This document shows, piece after piece, positions 45,786-55,976 of a stretch of 64,000 nucleotides of DNA. Location: contig NZ_JAAIJZ010000004.1 in the NCBI RefSeq assembly GCF_011752005.1, positions 1 through 64,000 of the forward strand, written 5' to 3'. The notes below the pieces were generated by a model that did no database searches, was not told the origin of the DNA, and saw nothing but the letters and a program-made list of their open reading frames with translations. Made by a program: the position numbers and the translations under genes. This DNA comes from Canibacter zhoujuaniae (GTDB taxonomy: Bacteria; Actinomycetota; Actinomycetes; Actinomycetales; Microbacteriaceae). Position 1 is the stretch's first letter. Each line of letters begins with the position of its first letter.

Positions 45786-46946
45786 ATGAATTTTTGGAGC
45801 GAGATTGTGGGCCAGCAAGACGCTGTTGCGGCGCTCGATCACGCTGCGAGCCCGGAGGGCGCTAACGATCTCGCGCACGCCTGGTTGATTACCGGGCCAC
45901 CCGGGTCGGGCCGGTTTAATCTTGCGCTGCGTTTTGCTGCCGCACTGGTGGCACGTGACACAAGTGATGCTGCGCGCGCTCGCGAATACAGTGCGGTAGC
46001 TGCGGGCACACATCCTGATGTGCTGGTTGTGCGCACACAAACAAATCAGCTCGGCGTTGAGCAAATACGTGAAGCGGTCACCAGCGCCTATTATGCGCCG
46101 GCGGTGAGCCCCCGCAGAGTCATTGTGATTGAAGATGCGGATCGGATGAATACGGCTGCCGCAAACGCTGCTTTAAAGGCGCTGGAGGAGCCACCGCAAA
46201 CCACAGTTTGGATCCTTTGCACACCAGCAGAGGCAGATCTTTTGCCAACAATTCGATCACGCACCAGGCTGGTGCGCCTGGTGACCCCCGATAGTGAGCA
46301 GGTCGCGCAGCTGCTGTGTGAGCGTGACGGAGTAGAGCCGTCGTTAGCGAGCCGGGCAGCGCAGCTCGCGCAGGGGCATATTGGTATGGCCAGGCGCTTG
46401 GCGATAGATGCAGAGGCAATGCAGCGGCGCGAGAAAACGGTGGAAATTGCGCTCGGTGTGCGCACTCTGCCAGAAGCGATGGCGGCCGCTGTGCAGCTGA
46501 GCGAAATTAGTCTTGCTGATGCAGAGGCGCTGGTAGCCAGGCAGCTGGATGCGGAACGTCGCGAGCTAATGCAGCAGATGGGTCTGCAGCTTGGAGATCC
46601 CGTGCCGGCAGAGATTCGTCGTGATATGAAGGCGATCGATGACACCGAAAAGGGGCGTCTGTCGCGCGGCAAAGTTGATGCGACAGATCGGGTGCTGCTT
46701 GACCTGTTGGCGCTCGCACGCGACCTTTTAGTGTTGCAGTTGGGTGCTAAACAGCCACTAATTAATAGTGCGTATCGTGACCGGATCGCAGAATATGCGG
46801 TACAGTCGCATCTAAAGGAAACATTGCAGCTTGCTGACACGCTTGAAAAAGCGCGGCAGCGGGTGGTGCGAAATGTGCGTCCTGAATTAGTTTTAGAGGC
46901 TGTTTTCGCAGCCATTGTGGCATATCGATATAGCAATAGAAAGTAG
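45786..46946 (+). CDS. holB: DNA polymerase III subunit delta' (clamp-loader)
   Basis: 386 residues. AAA+ clamp-loader fold: WLITGPPGSGRFNLALRFAAALV, where the Walker lysine is replaced (GRF), as expected of a non-hydrolysing delta'; VIVIEDADRMNTAAANAALKALEEPPQTTVWIL with the SRC-like IRSRTRLV. Works with DnaX and delta to load the DnaN clamp. The ATG follows TAGGCT plus 6 nt (leaderless-type). Confidence 0.92.
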   Translation: MNFWSEIVGQQDAVAALDHAASPEGANDLAHAWLITGPPGSGRFNLALRFAAALVARDTSDAARAREYSAVAAGTHPDVLVVRTQTNQLGVEQIREAVTSAYYAPAVSPRRVIVIEDADRMNTAAANAALKALEEPPQTTVWILCTPAEADLLPTIRSRTRLVRLVTPDSEQVAQLLCERDGVEPSLASRAAQLAQGHIGMARRLAIDAEAMQRREKTVEIALGVRTLPEAMAAAVQLSEISLADAEALVARQLDAERRELMQQMGLQLGDPVPAEIRRDMKAIDDTEKGRLSRGKVDATDRVLLDLLALARDLLVLQLGAKQPLINSAYRDRIAEYAVQSHLKETLQLADTLEKARQRVVRNVRPELVLEAVFAAIVAYRYSNRK

Positions 46947-46954
46947 GTGTAACT

Positions 46955-48481
46955 GTGAGCAACCGAGGTTTTGGCTGGCGAAGTTTGGCAGCCGGCTCAG
47001 TGATTTTGCTGAGCCTGACGGGGTGCGTCTCAAAGGCGAGCGTTGACGGTTCTGCTGGATCTGCAGGCGGTGACATGCCGGCAGATTTCACAGAGCAGGA
47101 GGTTAAGTGGGAAGACTGTGGTGAGGGCCTAGAGTGTGCGACTGTGTTAGCGCCACTCGACTGGAACAACCCAGATATCAACGGGGAGACTGTTGAGCTT
47201 GCTCTGATGCGCAAGCCGTCAACAAACCCGAACCCGAAGGGCACACTATTTTTGAATCCGGGCGGCCCCGGCGCATCGGGTATTGAGTATCTAGAATATT
47301 CAGACGCTGCAGAGACCCTGCTTGATGAATTCAATCTTGCTAGCTGGGATCCACGCGGTGTGGGTGATTCAAGCGCGATCGAATGCTACACAGATAAAGA
47401 GCTTGACGATGCGCTCTTTAGTGTCGACCCGAACGACGCAGAAGCTGGCACGCAGGAGTGGCTGGATGATGTGTATGCCGAAAACCAGAAAATGGGTGCC
47501 GGCTGTGAGCGACACTCTGGCGAGCTCTACAAATATGTGGGCACAGACTCAACCGTGCAGGATCTCGATCTTCTAAGGGAGCTTGTCGGTGACGAGAAGC
47601 TGAACTATCTCGGTTTCTCTTACGGCACGTTTATTGGCGCGAAATATGCGGATCGATTCCCGAATAAAGCCGGGCGACTCGTGCTAGATGGGGCGCTTGA
47701 TCCAACCGCTGACACAGCTGATGTTGTAGCTGTGCAGACAAAAGGTTTCGAGCTGGCGCTGACCAACTATCTCACCGCCTGCGTTGAGGGTGACTGCTGG
47801 TTTGATGGCACTGTCGATGATGGGAAGAAGATCATCGCAGATATGCTGGCTAAGGTAAAGGCAGAGCCACTAACCGGCAGTGATAGGCGTCAGGTGGGTG
47901 TTGATACCCTTCTGACAGCGATCGCCACACCGCTATACAGTGAAAACAACTGGCCGCTGTTAGATGACCTTTTCTCTGAGGTGCTCGAGGGCGGCGCAGA
48001 TACAGCGCTCTATCTCGCAGATTTTTACTACAGCCGCGACAACGAAGATGGCACATACTACGATAACTCGCAGCAGGCGTTCATTGCGATTAACTGCCTC
48101 GACTACACGCAGTCAAAGCCTGATCTTGCGGCGATGCGTGCCGACGCTGAACAGCTTGCCGCTGCAGCACCACTCTTTGGCCCCTACCAGGGTTACAGTG
48201 ATGCAAGCTGCTGGGGTTGGCCAGCTACCGCTGCCGATACGCGCACAGCTGTGACAGGTGCCGGAGCGCCTCCGATTATCGTGATTGGCACCACAGGGGA
48301 TCCTGCTACACCGTATGAGTGGGCGGTTGCGCTTTCTGAGCAGCTTGAGAGCGGCACCCTGCTCACCTTCAAGGGTGAGGGCCACACTGCTTACGGTGGC
48401 AGCAGCAGCTGCATCAATAACGCGGTAGATTCTTACTTTAAGACGGGCGCAGTGCCTGAATCGGGCACCGTTTGTGACTAG
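46955..48481 (+). CDS. Secreted lipoprotein alpha/beta-hydrolase, tripeptidyl-aminopeptidase (S33) type
   Basis: 508 residues. Lipoprotein signal with lipobox LTGC at residues 20-23. Hydrolase motifs: oxyanion LNPGGPGASG, nucleophile in GFSYGTFIGA near Ser221, Asp in GTTGDPATPYEW near 449, His in GEGHTAYGG near 476, and a C-terminal disulfide-rich cap. The family (Tap/SlpD) removes N-terminal tripeptides or releases proline-containing peptides outside the cell. GTG start 8 bp after holB. Confidence 0.88.
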   Translation: MSNRGFGWRSLAAGSVILLSLTGCVSKASVDGSAGSAGGDMPADFTEQEVKWEDCGEGLECATVLAPLDWNNPDINGETVELALMRKPSTNPNPKGTLFLNPGGPGASGIEYLEYSDAAETLLDEFNLASWDPRGVGDSSAIECYTDKELDDALFSVDPNDAEAGTQEWLDDVYAENQKMGAGCERHSGELYKYVGTDSTVQDLDLLRELVGDEKLNYLGFSYGTFIGAKYADRFPNKAGRLVLDGALDPTADTADVVAVQTKGFELALTNYLTACVEGDCWFDGTVDDGKKIIADMLAKVKAEPLTGSDRRQVGVDTLLTAIATPLYSENNWPLLDDLFSEVLEGGADTALYLADFYYSRDNEDGTYYDNSQQAFIAINCLDYTQSKPDLAAMRADAEQLAAAAPLFGPYQGYSDASCWGWPATAADTRTAVTGAGAPPIIVIGTTGDPATPYEWAVALSEQLESGTLLTFKGEGHTAYGGSSSCINNAVDSYFKTGAVPESGTVCD

Positions 48482-48509
48482 CAGAGCGCCTGCGCTAAAG
48501 TAAATAATT

Positions 48510-48523
48510 GTGCCCTAGGGCAC
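48510..48523. repeat. 14-bp perfect palindrome before tRNA-Thr
   Basis: GTGCCCTAGGGCAC, 22 bp upstream of tRNA-Thr. A second hairpin, GCACCGC-TT-GCGGTGC, follows at 48529-48544. These may end the peptidase transcript (no T run) or be protein sites. Confidence 0.6.
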
Positions 48524-48545
48524 ACATGCACCGCTTGCGGTGCTG

Positions 48546-48618
48546 GCCAACTTAGCTCAGTCGGTAGAGCAGCTCCCTCGTAAAGAGCAGGTCACGGGTT
48601 CAATTCCCGTAGTTGGCT
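48546..48618 (+). tRNA. tRNA-Thr(CGT)
   Basis: 73 nt. The acceptor GCCAACT pairs with AGTTGGC, discriminator T, no encoded CCA. D-arm GCTC...GAGC; anticodon loop CTCGTAA, anticodon CGT; T-arm ACGGG-TTCAATT-CCCGT. The anticodon stem closes with one C-A mismatch but is otherwise normal. The accessory island begins right after it. Confidence 0.95.
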
Positions 48619-48650
48619 CCGATAGAACGTCACTCTGGATACAAAGATTT

Positions 48651-48697
48651 CCGGCCCGGCCGGGAAGTGTCCGGGGTGGCGTTTGCCGTTTTGGAGC
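48651..48697 (+). repeat. Dispersed palindromic repeat, copy A
   Basis: GC-rich imperfect hairpin (CCCGGCC...CCGGGG) followed by GGCGTTTGCCGTTTTGGAGC. It aligns with copy B at 49805-49853. It stands just after tRNA-Thr. Confidence 0.55.
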
Positions 48698-48804
48698 GTT
48701 ATTTGGGGTGGGGAGACCCGTCTTCGGTTTGTCGTCTTAATGATCCGCCAATAGCCAACCAGACAATGCCCCTCAGCTCCCATCCGTCAGCGTCTTTTGC
48801 TAAT

Positions 48805-48824
48805 ATATGTGACATGTCATCTAT
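48805..48824. promoter_or_regulatory. Operator-like palindrome over the SRPBCC start codon
   Basis: ATATGTGACATGTCATCTAT: 16 of 20 positions are symmetric, with a perfect TGACATGTCA centre at 48810-48819 that contains the start codon. It follows the TAATAT -10-like box. Typical size and AT-flank for MarR-family autoregulation by the downstream gene. Confidence 0.6.
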
Positions 48825-49224
48825 ATCTACCTTTGCTGCAGAGCACACCATCGCAGCCCCACTAACGGCCATTCACGCAACATTGTGCGACATCGAAAAC
48901 ACCCCCTCCTGGAACCCGGCCTTCACCTCAGCGAAAGCCACCTCCACCCCTGGGAAATTCTCCATTCAGGCTCTGGGCCTACTACGCGGAACACTCGAGC
49001 TCAACCAGCAGGCTAATACAGTTCGCATGACCATCACACTGCCCGGCCTGCGAGAAGAAAGCTCCTGGCACCTCAGCAGCCAAGGCGCACGCACGCGGGT
49101 GCGCCACGAGATCTTCCAGCAGGGCCCACTGGTGGCGCTCATCGGCCAGCATGAGGCTAGCTTGGTCCCCGGCAAGCGATTGAGTCGACTTGCACAGGTA
49201 GTAACGACTGGAAGCCTCGCATGA
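48814..49224 (+). CDS. SRPBCC-superfamily protein (polyketide cyclase/START-like)
   Basis: 136 residues from the ATG at 48814 (MSSISTFAAEHTIAAPLTAIHATLCDIENTPSWNPAF), the classical beta-alpha start of SRPBCC lipid/ligand-binding proteins; LEESSWHLSS-like and C-terminal helix regions follow. The longer ORF back to 48613 is read-through. The start lies 7 nt after TAATAT, so it is probably leaderless. Its end overlaps the MarR start by 4 bp. Ligand unknown; probably a small hydrophobic molecule. Confidence 0.8.
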   Translation: MSSISTFAAEHTIAAPLTAIHATLCDIENTPSWNPAFTSAKATSTPGKFSIQALGLLRGTLELNQQANTVRMTITLPGLREESSWHLSSQGARTRVRHEIFQQGPLVALIGQHEASLVPGKRLSRLAQVVTTGSLA

Positions 49225-49712
49225 ACCGGGCCTCACAGCTATCAGACCACCCCCAACAGCTGCGCTACCTCATCCTCGCACTGCAGCGCCAGGGAAACCG
49301 CCAGCTCAACGCCGCTTTTGCCCACTTAGACTTGACTGCCGCGCAAGCCGAGGCCTTAGAAATCATCCACACATGCGGCCCGCTGAGCACCAAGGAAGTC
49401 GGCGCCTATCTGGTGTGCGAGCCAGGCAGCCCCAGCCGCCTGCTGGCAACGTTGGAAAGCAAGGGGCTCACCGTGCGTTCCACTTCCGACAGTGATAAAC
49501 GCGCCACCATGCACTCACTGTCTCCCACTGGCAAGAAGGCTGCGCAGGAGGTGCTTTCCATCCAGCAAGATTTTAACCGCCAGCTTTCCCTTGACGTACA
49601 CCATGTGGAATCCTCCCACCCGAACGACTTCCTGCAGCAGCTGACGGAACTCGTACAGGAGCGGGACCTGCGACAATCGCTCAGCAATCGCTTTCCAGAG
49701 CTGTTTGGTTAG
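49221..49712 (+). CDS. MarR-family transcriptional regulator
   Basis: 163 residues. Winged helix: LTAAQAEALEIIHTCGPLSTKEVGAYLVCEPGSPSRLLATLESKGLTVRSTSDSDKRATMHSLSPTGKKAAQEV, with the DxR wing (DSDKR). Coupled by ATGA to the SRPBCC gene. Probably represses its own operon through the palindrome at 48805-48824, with release by a small ligand; inferred. Confidence 0.9.
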   Translation: MNRASQLSDHPQQLRYLILALQRQGNRQLNAAFAHLDLTAAQAEALEIIHTCGPLSTKEVGAYLVCEPGSPSRLLATLESKGLTVRSTSDSDKRATMHSLSPTGKKAAQEVLSIQQDFNRQLSLDVHHVESSHPNDFLQQLTELVQERDLRQSLSNRFPELFG

Positions 49713-49997
49713 CGGCACCCCAACGTCATCGGGCACGACCGTGAACCTGCCGCGGCAGTTATCGGCGGGCACCGCCGCTGCAGGCTTTCGGTTTGTGTTC
49801 ATCCACCCCGGCCTGCGGTGTATAACCGGGGTGGCGTCTTCGCTGTTCTGGAGCTACACGGCCTTGCCTTGCTCTTGCGGGAGTATTGAGAACCGATAAT
49901 GTGAAGACAGCGTGGCTTTTCGCGGTCGCTTCGAGTGTCGAGCTGAGGCGGTCAAGGCGGCGGCGATGTGCCACACTGGAGCAGGCGAGGAGAAGAT
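49713..49997. other. Gene-free gap with repeat and trio promoter
   Basis: 285 bp. Contains repeat copy B and, on the plus strand, GATAAT at 49895-49900 as a possible -10 for the restriction-like trio, about 98 nt before its first start. No ORF of interest. Confidence 0.45.
49805..49853 (+). repeat. Dispersed palindromic repeat, copy B
   Basis: Stem CACCCCGG (49804-49811) with CCGGGGTG (49826-49833), followed by GCGTCTTCGCTGTTCTGGAGC. Shares CCGGGGTGGCGT, then TT-GC-GTT-TGGAGC in order, with copy A, 1.15 kb away. The pair brackets the SRPBCC-marR genes. Confidence 0.55.
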
Positions 49998-50648
49998 GTG
50001 AACGAGCAGGTGCAGCTAGTTAAGTCGAAGCAGCGTGTGGCCGACCATGGCGAGGTTTTCACCCCGGAGTGGATGGTCAACGATATGCTCGACCTGGTTA
50101 AAGACGAGTCGGAGCGTATAGATGCGCGCGTGCTGGAGCCGGCCTGTGGTGAGGGTGCTTTCCTGCAGGAGATTCTGCGCCGGAAGCTCTCGACTGTGCA
50201 AGCCCGCTACGGTAAGAACGATTTTGAGCGCCGCCACTATGCACTCCTGGCCCTCATGAGCACCTATGGTATTGAGCTGCTCGCCGATAATGCTGAGATT
50301 TGCCGCGCTAACCTCCTGGCTATCTTCACGGATTTTATCGGTGAGGATCCTGACGGCACGTGGGCGGCGGCAGCTCGCGCAGTTCTTGCGCTCAATATTG
50401 CGCAGGCTGATGCTTTGACCATGGCGACCCCAAGCGGGGAGCCTCTAACATTTGCTGAGTGGGGTTATCTCGGAGCGGGTAAGTTTCAGCGGAGAGACTT
50501 CCAGTATCAGGATCTGACAAAGCGTGCAGCTTTTGGGGAAGACACCCTGTTCGGCGCCATGGACATCGCTGACATCTTCACCCCGGATACCTCGTTCCCT
50601 CCAATGACTGTGGCCGAGCTTGCCGCTAACGGAATGCAGCAGACATGA
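49998..50648 (+). CDS. N6-adenine methyltransferase-like protein lacking catalytic NPPY motif (trio gene 1)
   Basis: 216 residues from the GTG at 49998, preceded by GAGGAGAAGAT. Methyltransferase features: GEVFTPEWMVNDMLDLV (N-terminal helix of type I/IIG-like enzymes), SAM motif VLEPACGEGAFLQEIL, and YGIELLADNAEICRANLLAIF with NIAQADAL. Where DPPY/NPPY should follow, the chain reads FAEWGYLGAGKFQRRDFQYQ and soon ends, so it is a SAM-binding half without motif IV. Co-translated with the full methyltransferase next (ATGA overlap). Perhaps a regulatory or accessory subunit. Confidence 0.82.
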   Translation: MNEQVQLVKSKQRVADHGEVFTPEWMVNDMLDLVKDESERIDARVLEPACGEGAFLQEILRRKLSTVQARYGKNDFERRHYALLALMSTYGIELLADNAEICRANLLAIFTDFIGEDPDGTWAAAARAVLALNIAQADALTMATPSGEPLTFAEWGYLGAGKFQRRDFQYQDLTKRAAFGEDTLFGAMDIADIFTPDTSFPPMTVAELAANGMQQT

Positions 50649-52275
50649 GCATCTCAAACCTCCTTCTGAGCAGCCACAATCCGGATGTGCTCACCTGCAT
50701 CGCGAACCTCTCGAACGATGAAGTGTTCACGCCTCCAGAGATGGCTGCAGCGATGCTTGACCTCGCCGCTGAGGCATGGGCGCGTGACCATGACGGGGAG
50801 AGTTTGTGGGCGAACCCGAACGTTCGCGTGTTGGATCCGTTCGTGAAAACCGGGGTATTTCTACGGGAGGCGACCCGCCGTTTCAACGAAGGCCTCATTA
50901 CCGTTATTCCTGATGCTCAGGAGCGGGTCAACCACATCCTCACCAAGCAGATTTACGGGATTGCTATCACTGAGCTCACTGCCCTCATGTCCCGCCGCAG
51001 TGTGTACTGCTCGAAGTACGCTGACAGTGAGCACTCCATCTGCACGGCCTTTGACACTCCAGAGGGTAATATCTGGTTTGAACGCACCGAGCACACCTGG
51101 GATGACAAAACCGGCACACGCGAAAGCCGTATTGATCCACTCTCCGGCAAGGAAATCTTTATCCGCACTGGCCGGCGCTGCTCGTACTGTGGGGCCGGGG
51201 AAGAGGACTATGGGCGCGGCGAGGACCTCGAGACCCACGCCTACGCCTTCATTCACACTGATGACATTAAGCAACGCATTAGCGAAATATTTGGAGACGA
51301 CATGCACTTTGACCTTATCGTCGGCAACCCTCCCTACCAGCTCTCCGATGGAGGTTTTGGCAAATCGGCAGCCCCCATCTACCAGAACTTTGTTGAGCAA
51401 GCTAAGGCCCTCGATCCTAGGTATCTGACGATGATCGTTCCCTCACGATGGTTCGCTGGAGGCAAGGGTCTAGATGAATTTCGCGCCGCAATGCTCAACG
51501 ACCGACGGCTCCGCGCTCTGGTCGACTACCCCAAGCTTTACGAGGCCTTCCCTGGCGTGAAGATCCGGGGCGGAGTCTCTTACTTCCTGTGGTCACGTAC
51601 TTATGATGGACCATGCAGTATCCAGACCATGTGGGATGGGAAACCCACAGGCCCAGCGGTGGAACGCTACTTGAACGAATTTGATGTTCTGGTTCGACGA
51701 AACGAAGCAGTGCCGATCCTGAAGAAGGTCCTGGCCCGGCGCGAGGAGTCGATAGAAGGCCAGATTTCATCGCGTAAGCCATTCGGATTCCGGACCTTCT
51801 TCCACGGGAAGGAATCACCACGATCCATGCAGGACCCGATCAAGTTATTTGGCTCGCAGAAGATTTCGTGGATTGAACGTGACGAGATCCCGGCCCATCC
51901 AGAATGGATCGATGACTGGAAAGTGTTCATGACAGCAGTTCAGGGCACGAGCGCGGCGGTGGAGACAATGTTCCTGAGCCGCCCAATCATTGCTGAGCCC
52001 GGAACCGCATGTACTGAGACGTATATCATGGTAGGAAGCTTCGATTCGCGCGAGGAAGCAGAGTCACTTGCCAGCTACCTTCGAACTCGCTTCGTCCGCT
52101 TCCTTGTATCACTAAGGAAATCAACACAGCACGCCACCAGGAATGTTTATTCTTTTGTTCCCGCCCAGTCCTGGGACCGCGAATGGACGGATGAGGAATT
52201 GTATGCCAAATACGGGCTGACCGAGGAGGAGATCGCGTTCATTGAGTCGATAGTGCGCCCGATGGAGGATGACTG

Positions 52276-52276
<1 letters not shown>
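50645..52276 (+). CDS. Adenine-specific DNA methyltransferase, Eco57I-like, with CxxC insert (trio gene 2)
   Basis: 543 residues. Begins with the same FTPPEMAAAMLDLA helix as gene 1; SAM motif VLDPFVKTGVFLREATRRF near residues 60-78 (variant of DPxxGxGxF); motif II-like YGIAITELTALMSRRSVYCSK; catalytic VGNPPYQLSDGG near 227. Between them, residues about 125-205 form an insert with HSIC...CSYCGAGEEDYG...THAY, a possible zinc knuckle. The C-terminal half is a target-recognition-like region. Middle gene of a co-translated trio; probably the protective methylase. Confidence 0.85.
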
Positions 52277-54855
<2,579 letters not shown>

Positions 54856-54951
54856 ACTGCCCTGACTGTCTCAGCCCGGCGCTCGAAATGGGCGCCGAGA
54901 CTCGCTGTCTTCAATTATCGGCTCTCGCCACTCTCAGAAGAGCCAAGCGGG

Positions 54952-54973
54952 CCCGTGTTCCGACACGGGTTTT
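54952..54973 (+). terminator. Rho-independent terminator of the restriction-like trio
   Basis: CCCGTGT-TCCG-ACACGGG followed by TTTT, about 100 bp past the trio; an additional GGCGC hairpin lies at about 54880. Confidence 0.8.
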
Positions 54974-55004
54974 CGAGTTGTTATGAGGCAGTCGAGCAAT
55001 GTAG

Positions 55005-55726
55005 CTAAGACCAGAGGTCAAGTTCACGCCAATTCTCAGGTGCCCCGAGGCGGTGGAAGGAGACGAGGTGGTTGTGAGGATAGCTTTCCAGAACACCTGC
55101 GAGGTCAGGTACGCCGTTTCCTGTTCCCAAAACAGCATGCAGATACTGTATAAGGCTGAGCTGGCCAAACACAAGATGTGAGACGTTCTCAACTGGCTTC
55201 ATGCGAGGGTCATCGATCGTCTTTGGTTTAATGTCGAACACTCGCGTGAATAAGCGAGCATGATGAGCCGAATAATTTCGCAAGATATTGAGTGATTTCA
55301 GCCATGACTCCAATTGAGGCCCGCGCATATTGCACTCGCGCGCTATCTGATTGCGAGCGGGGTTGGGAGCAAATCTGTACAGGTGGGAGAGCATTCCCCA
55401 ATCCATGACTTCAACAGCCACCCAGATAGGAAGATCTCCGTCATATTGGCTGCGGTGGTGCTTAACGAAGTCTTCCCGCGAGTTACGCAGCGCTTGATGA
55501 TATTTCTTTATCCACTCGTTATGCTCAGTATCCTCCTTTTTTCGTTTTGAAGGATTGTTCGCGGTAGCGCTGAGCTTTGATGCATCGAGTGCCAGTAGCC
55601 CGATAGCCGATAGTAGTTGTGAGTGCGCAGGGCATTGGCAGCATGAGCGAGATCGTCGATGCTCATTCCTCGTGACTGGAGGATGCTGACCTGTTCCTCA
55701 TAGCTCTTGAACGGCTTTATCCCCAT
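55005..55726 (-). pseudogene. Abi_2 (AbiD/AbiF-like) abortive-infection gene, internally deleted and frameshifted
   Basis: The 5' part (ORF from 55726) reads IKPFKSYEEQVSILQSRGMSIDDL...HNYYRLSGYWHSM, the Abi_2 start. It then shifts to stop at 55508. The other frame continues EHNEWIKKYHQALRNSREDFVKHH, PIWVAVEVMDWGMLSHLYRF and LNILRNYSAHHARLFTRVFDIKP, the Abi_2 C-terminal half with the RNxxxH (HEPN-like) motif, ending at 55005. The middle segment of about 70 residues is missing. So at least one deletion and one frame change: inactive. Abi_2 proteins are phage-exclusion toxins. Confidence 0.82.
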
Positions 55727-55751
55727 GCAACCTCGTGAAGATAGAAAGGGA

Positions 55752-55794
55752 CCGGCCCTGGACTGCCACAGAGATGGGCAGCGGAACCGGTCAT
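55752..55794 (-). ncRNA. Structured leader of the Abi_2 remnant (AbiF-RNA-like candidate)
   Basis: Minus strand: outer stem GACCGG/CCGGTC (55794-55789 with 55757-55752) encloses inner stem CTGCC/GGCAG (55783-55779 with 55769-55765). It sits about 25 nt before the Abi_2 start. A conserved RNA called AbiF has been described upstream of Abi_2 genes; resemblance is by position and fold only, not tested against a covariance model. Confidence 0.45.
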
Positions 55795-55976
55795 GTTGAC
55801 ACCTATGCTAGCACACCGATGCTGAGCGCACACTAGATCACAATTGCGCCAAGGGTTTGACAATCTCGGCACATGATGACCAATTTTTAGCGCAGCCAGC
55901 CCCTAATTGAGTGTCACGGCGGCAACTACCGAGTGAAACACACTGCAGGAGAGCAGGAAGCCGTGCTTTTGAGACG

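Noticed and set aside
48570..48586. tRNA-Thr as a pseudo-tRNA because of a C-A mismatch in the anticodon stem
   Set aside because: All other stems and the CGT anticodon loop are intact; one mismatch at the loop end is tolerable.
48619..48813. Upstream extension of the SRPBCC frame to 48613
   Set aside because: Starts within tRNA-Thr and covers repeat A; the residues are not family-like.
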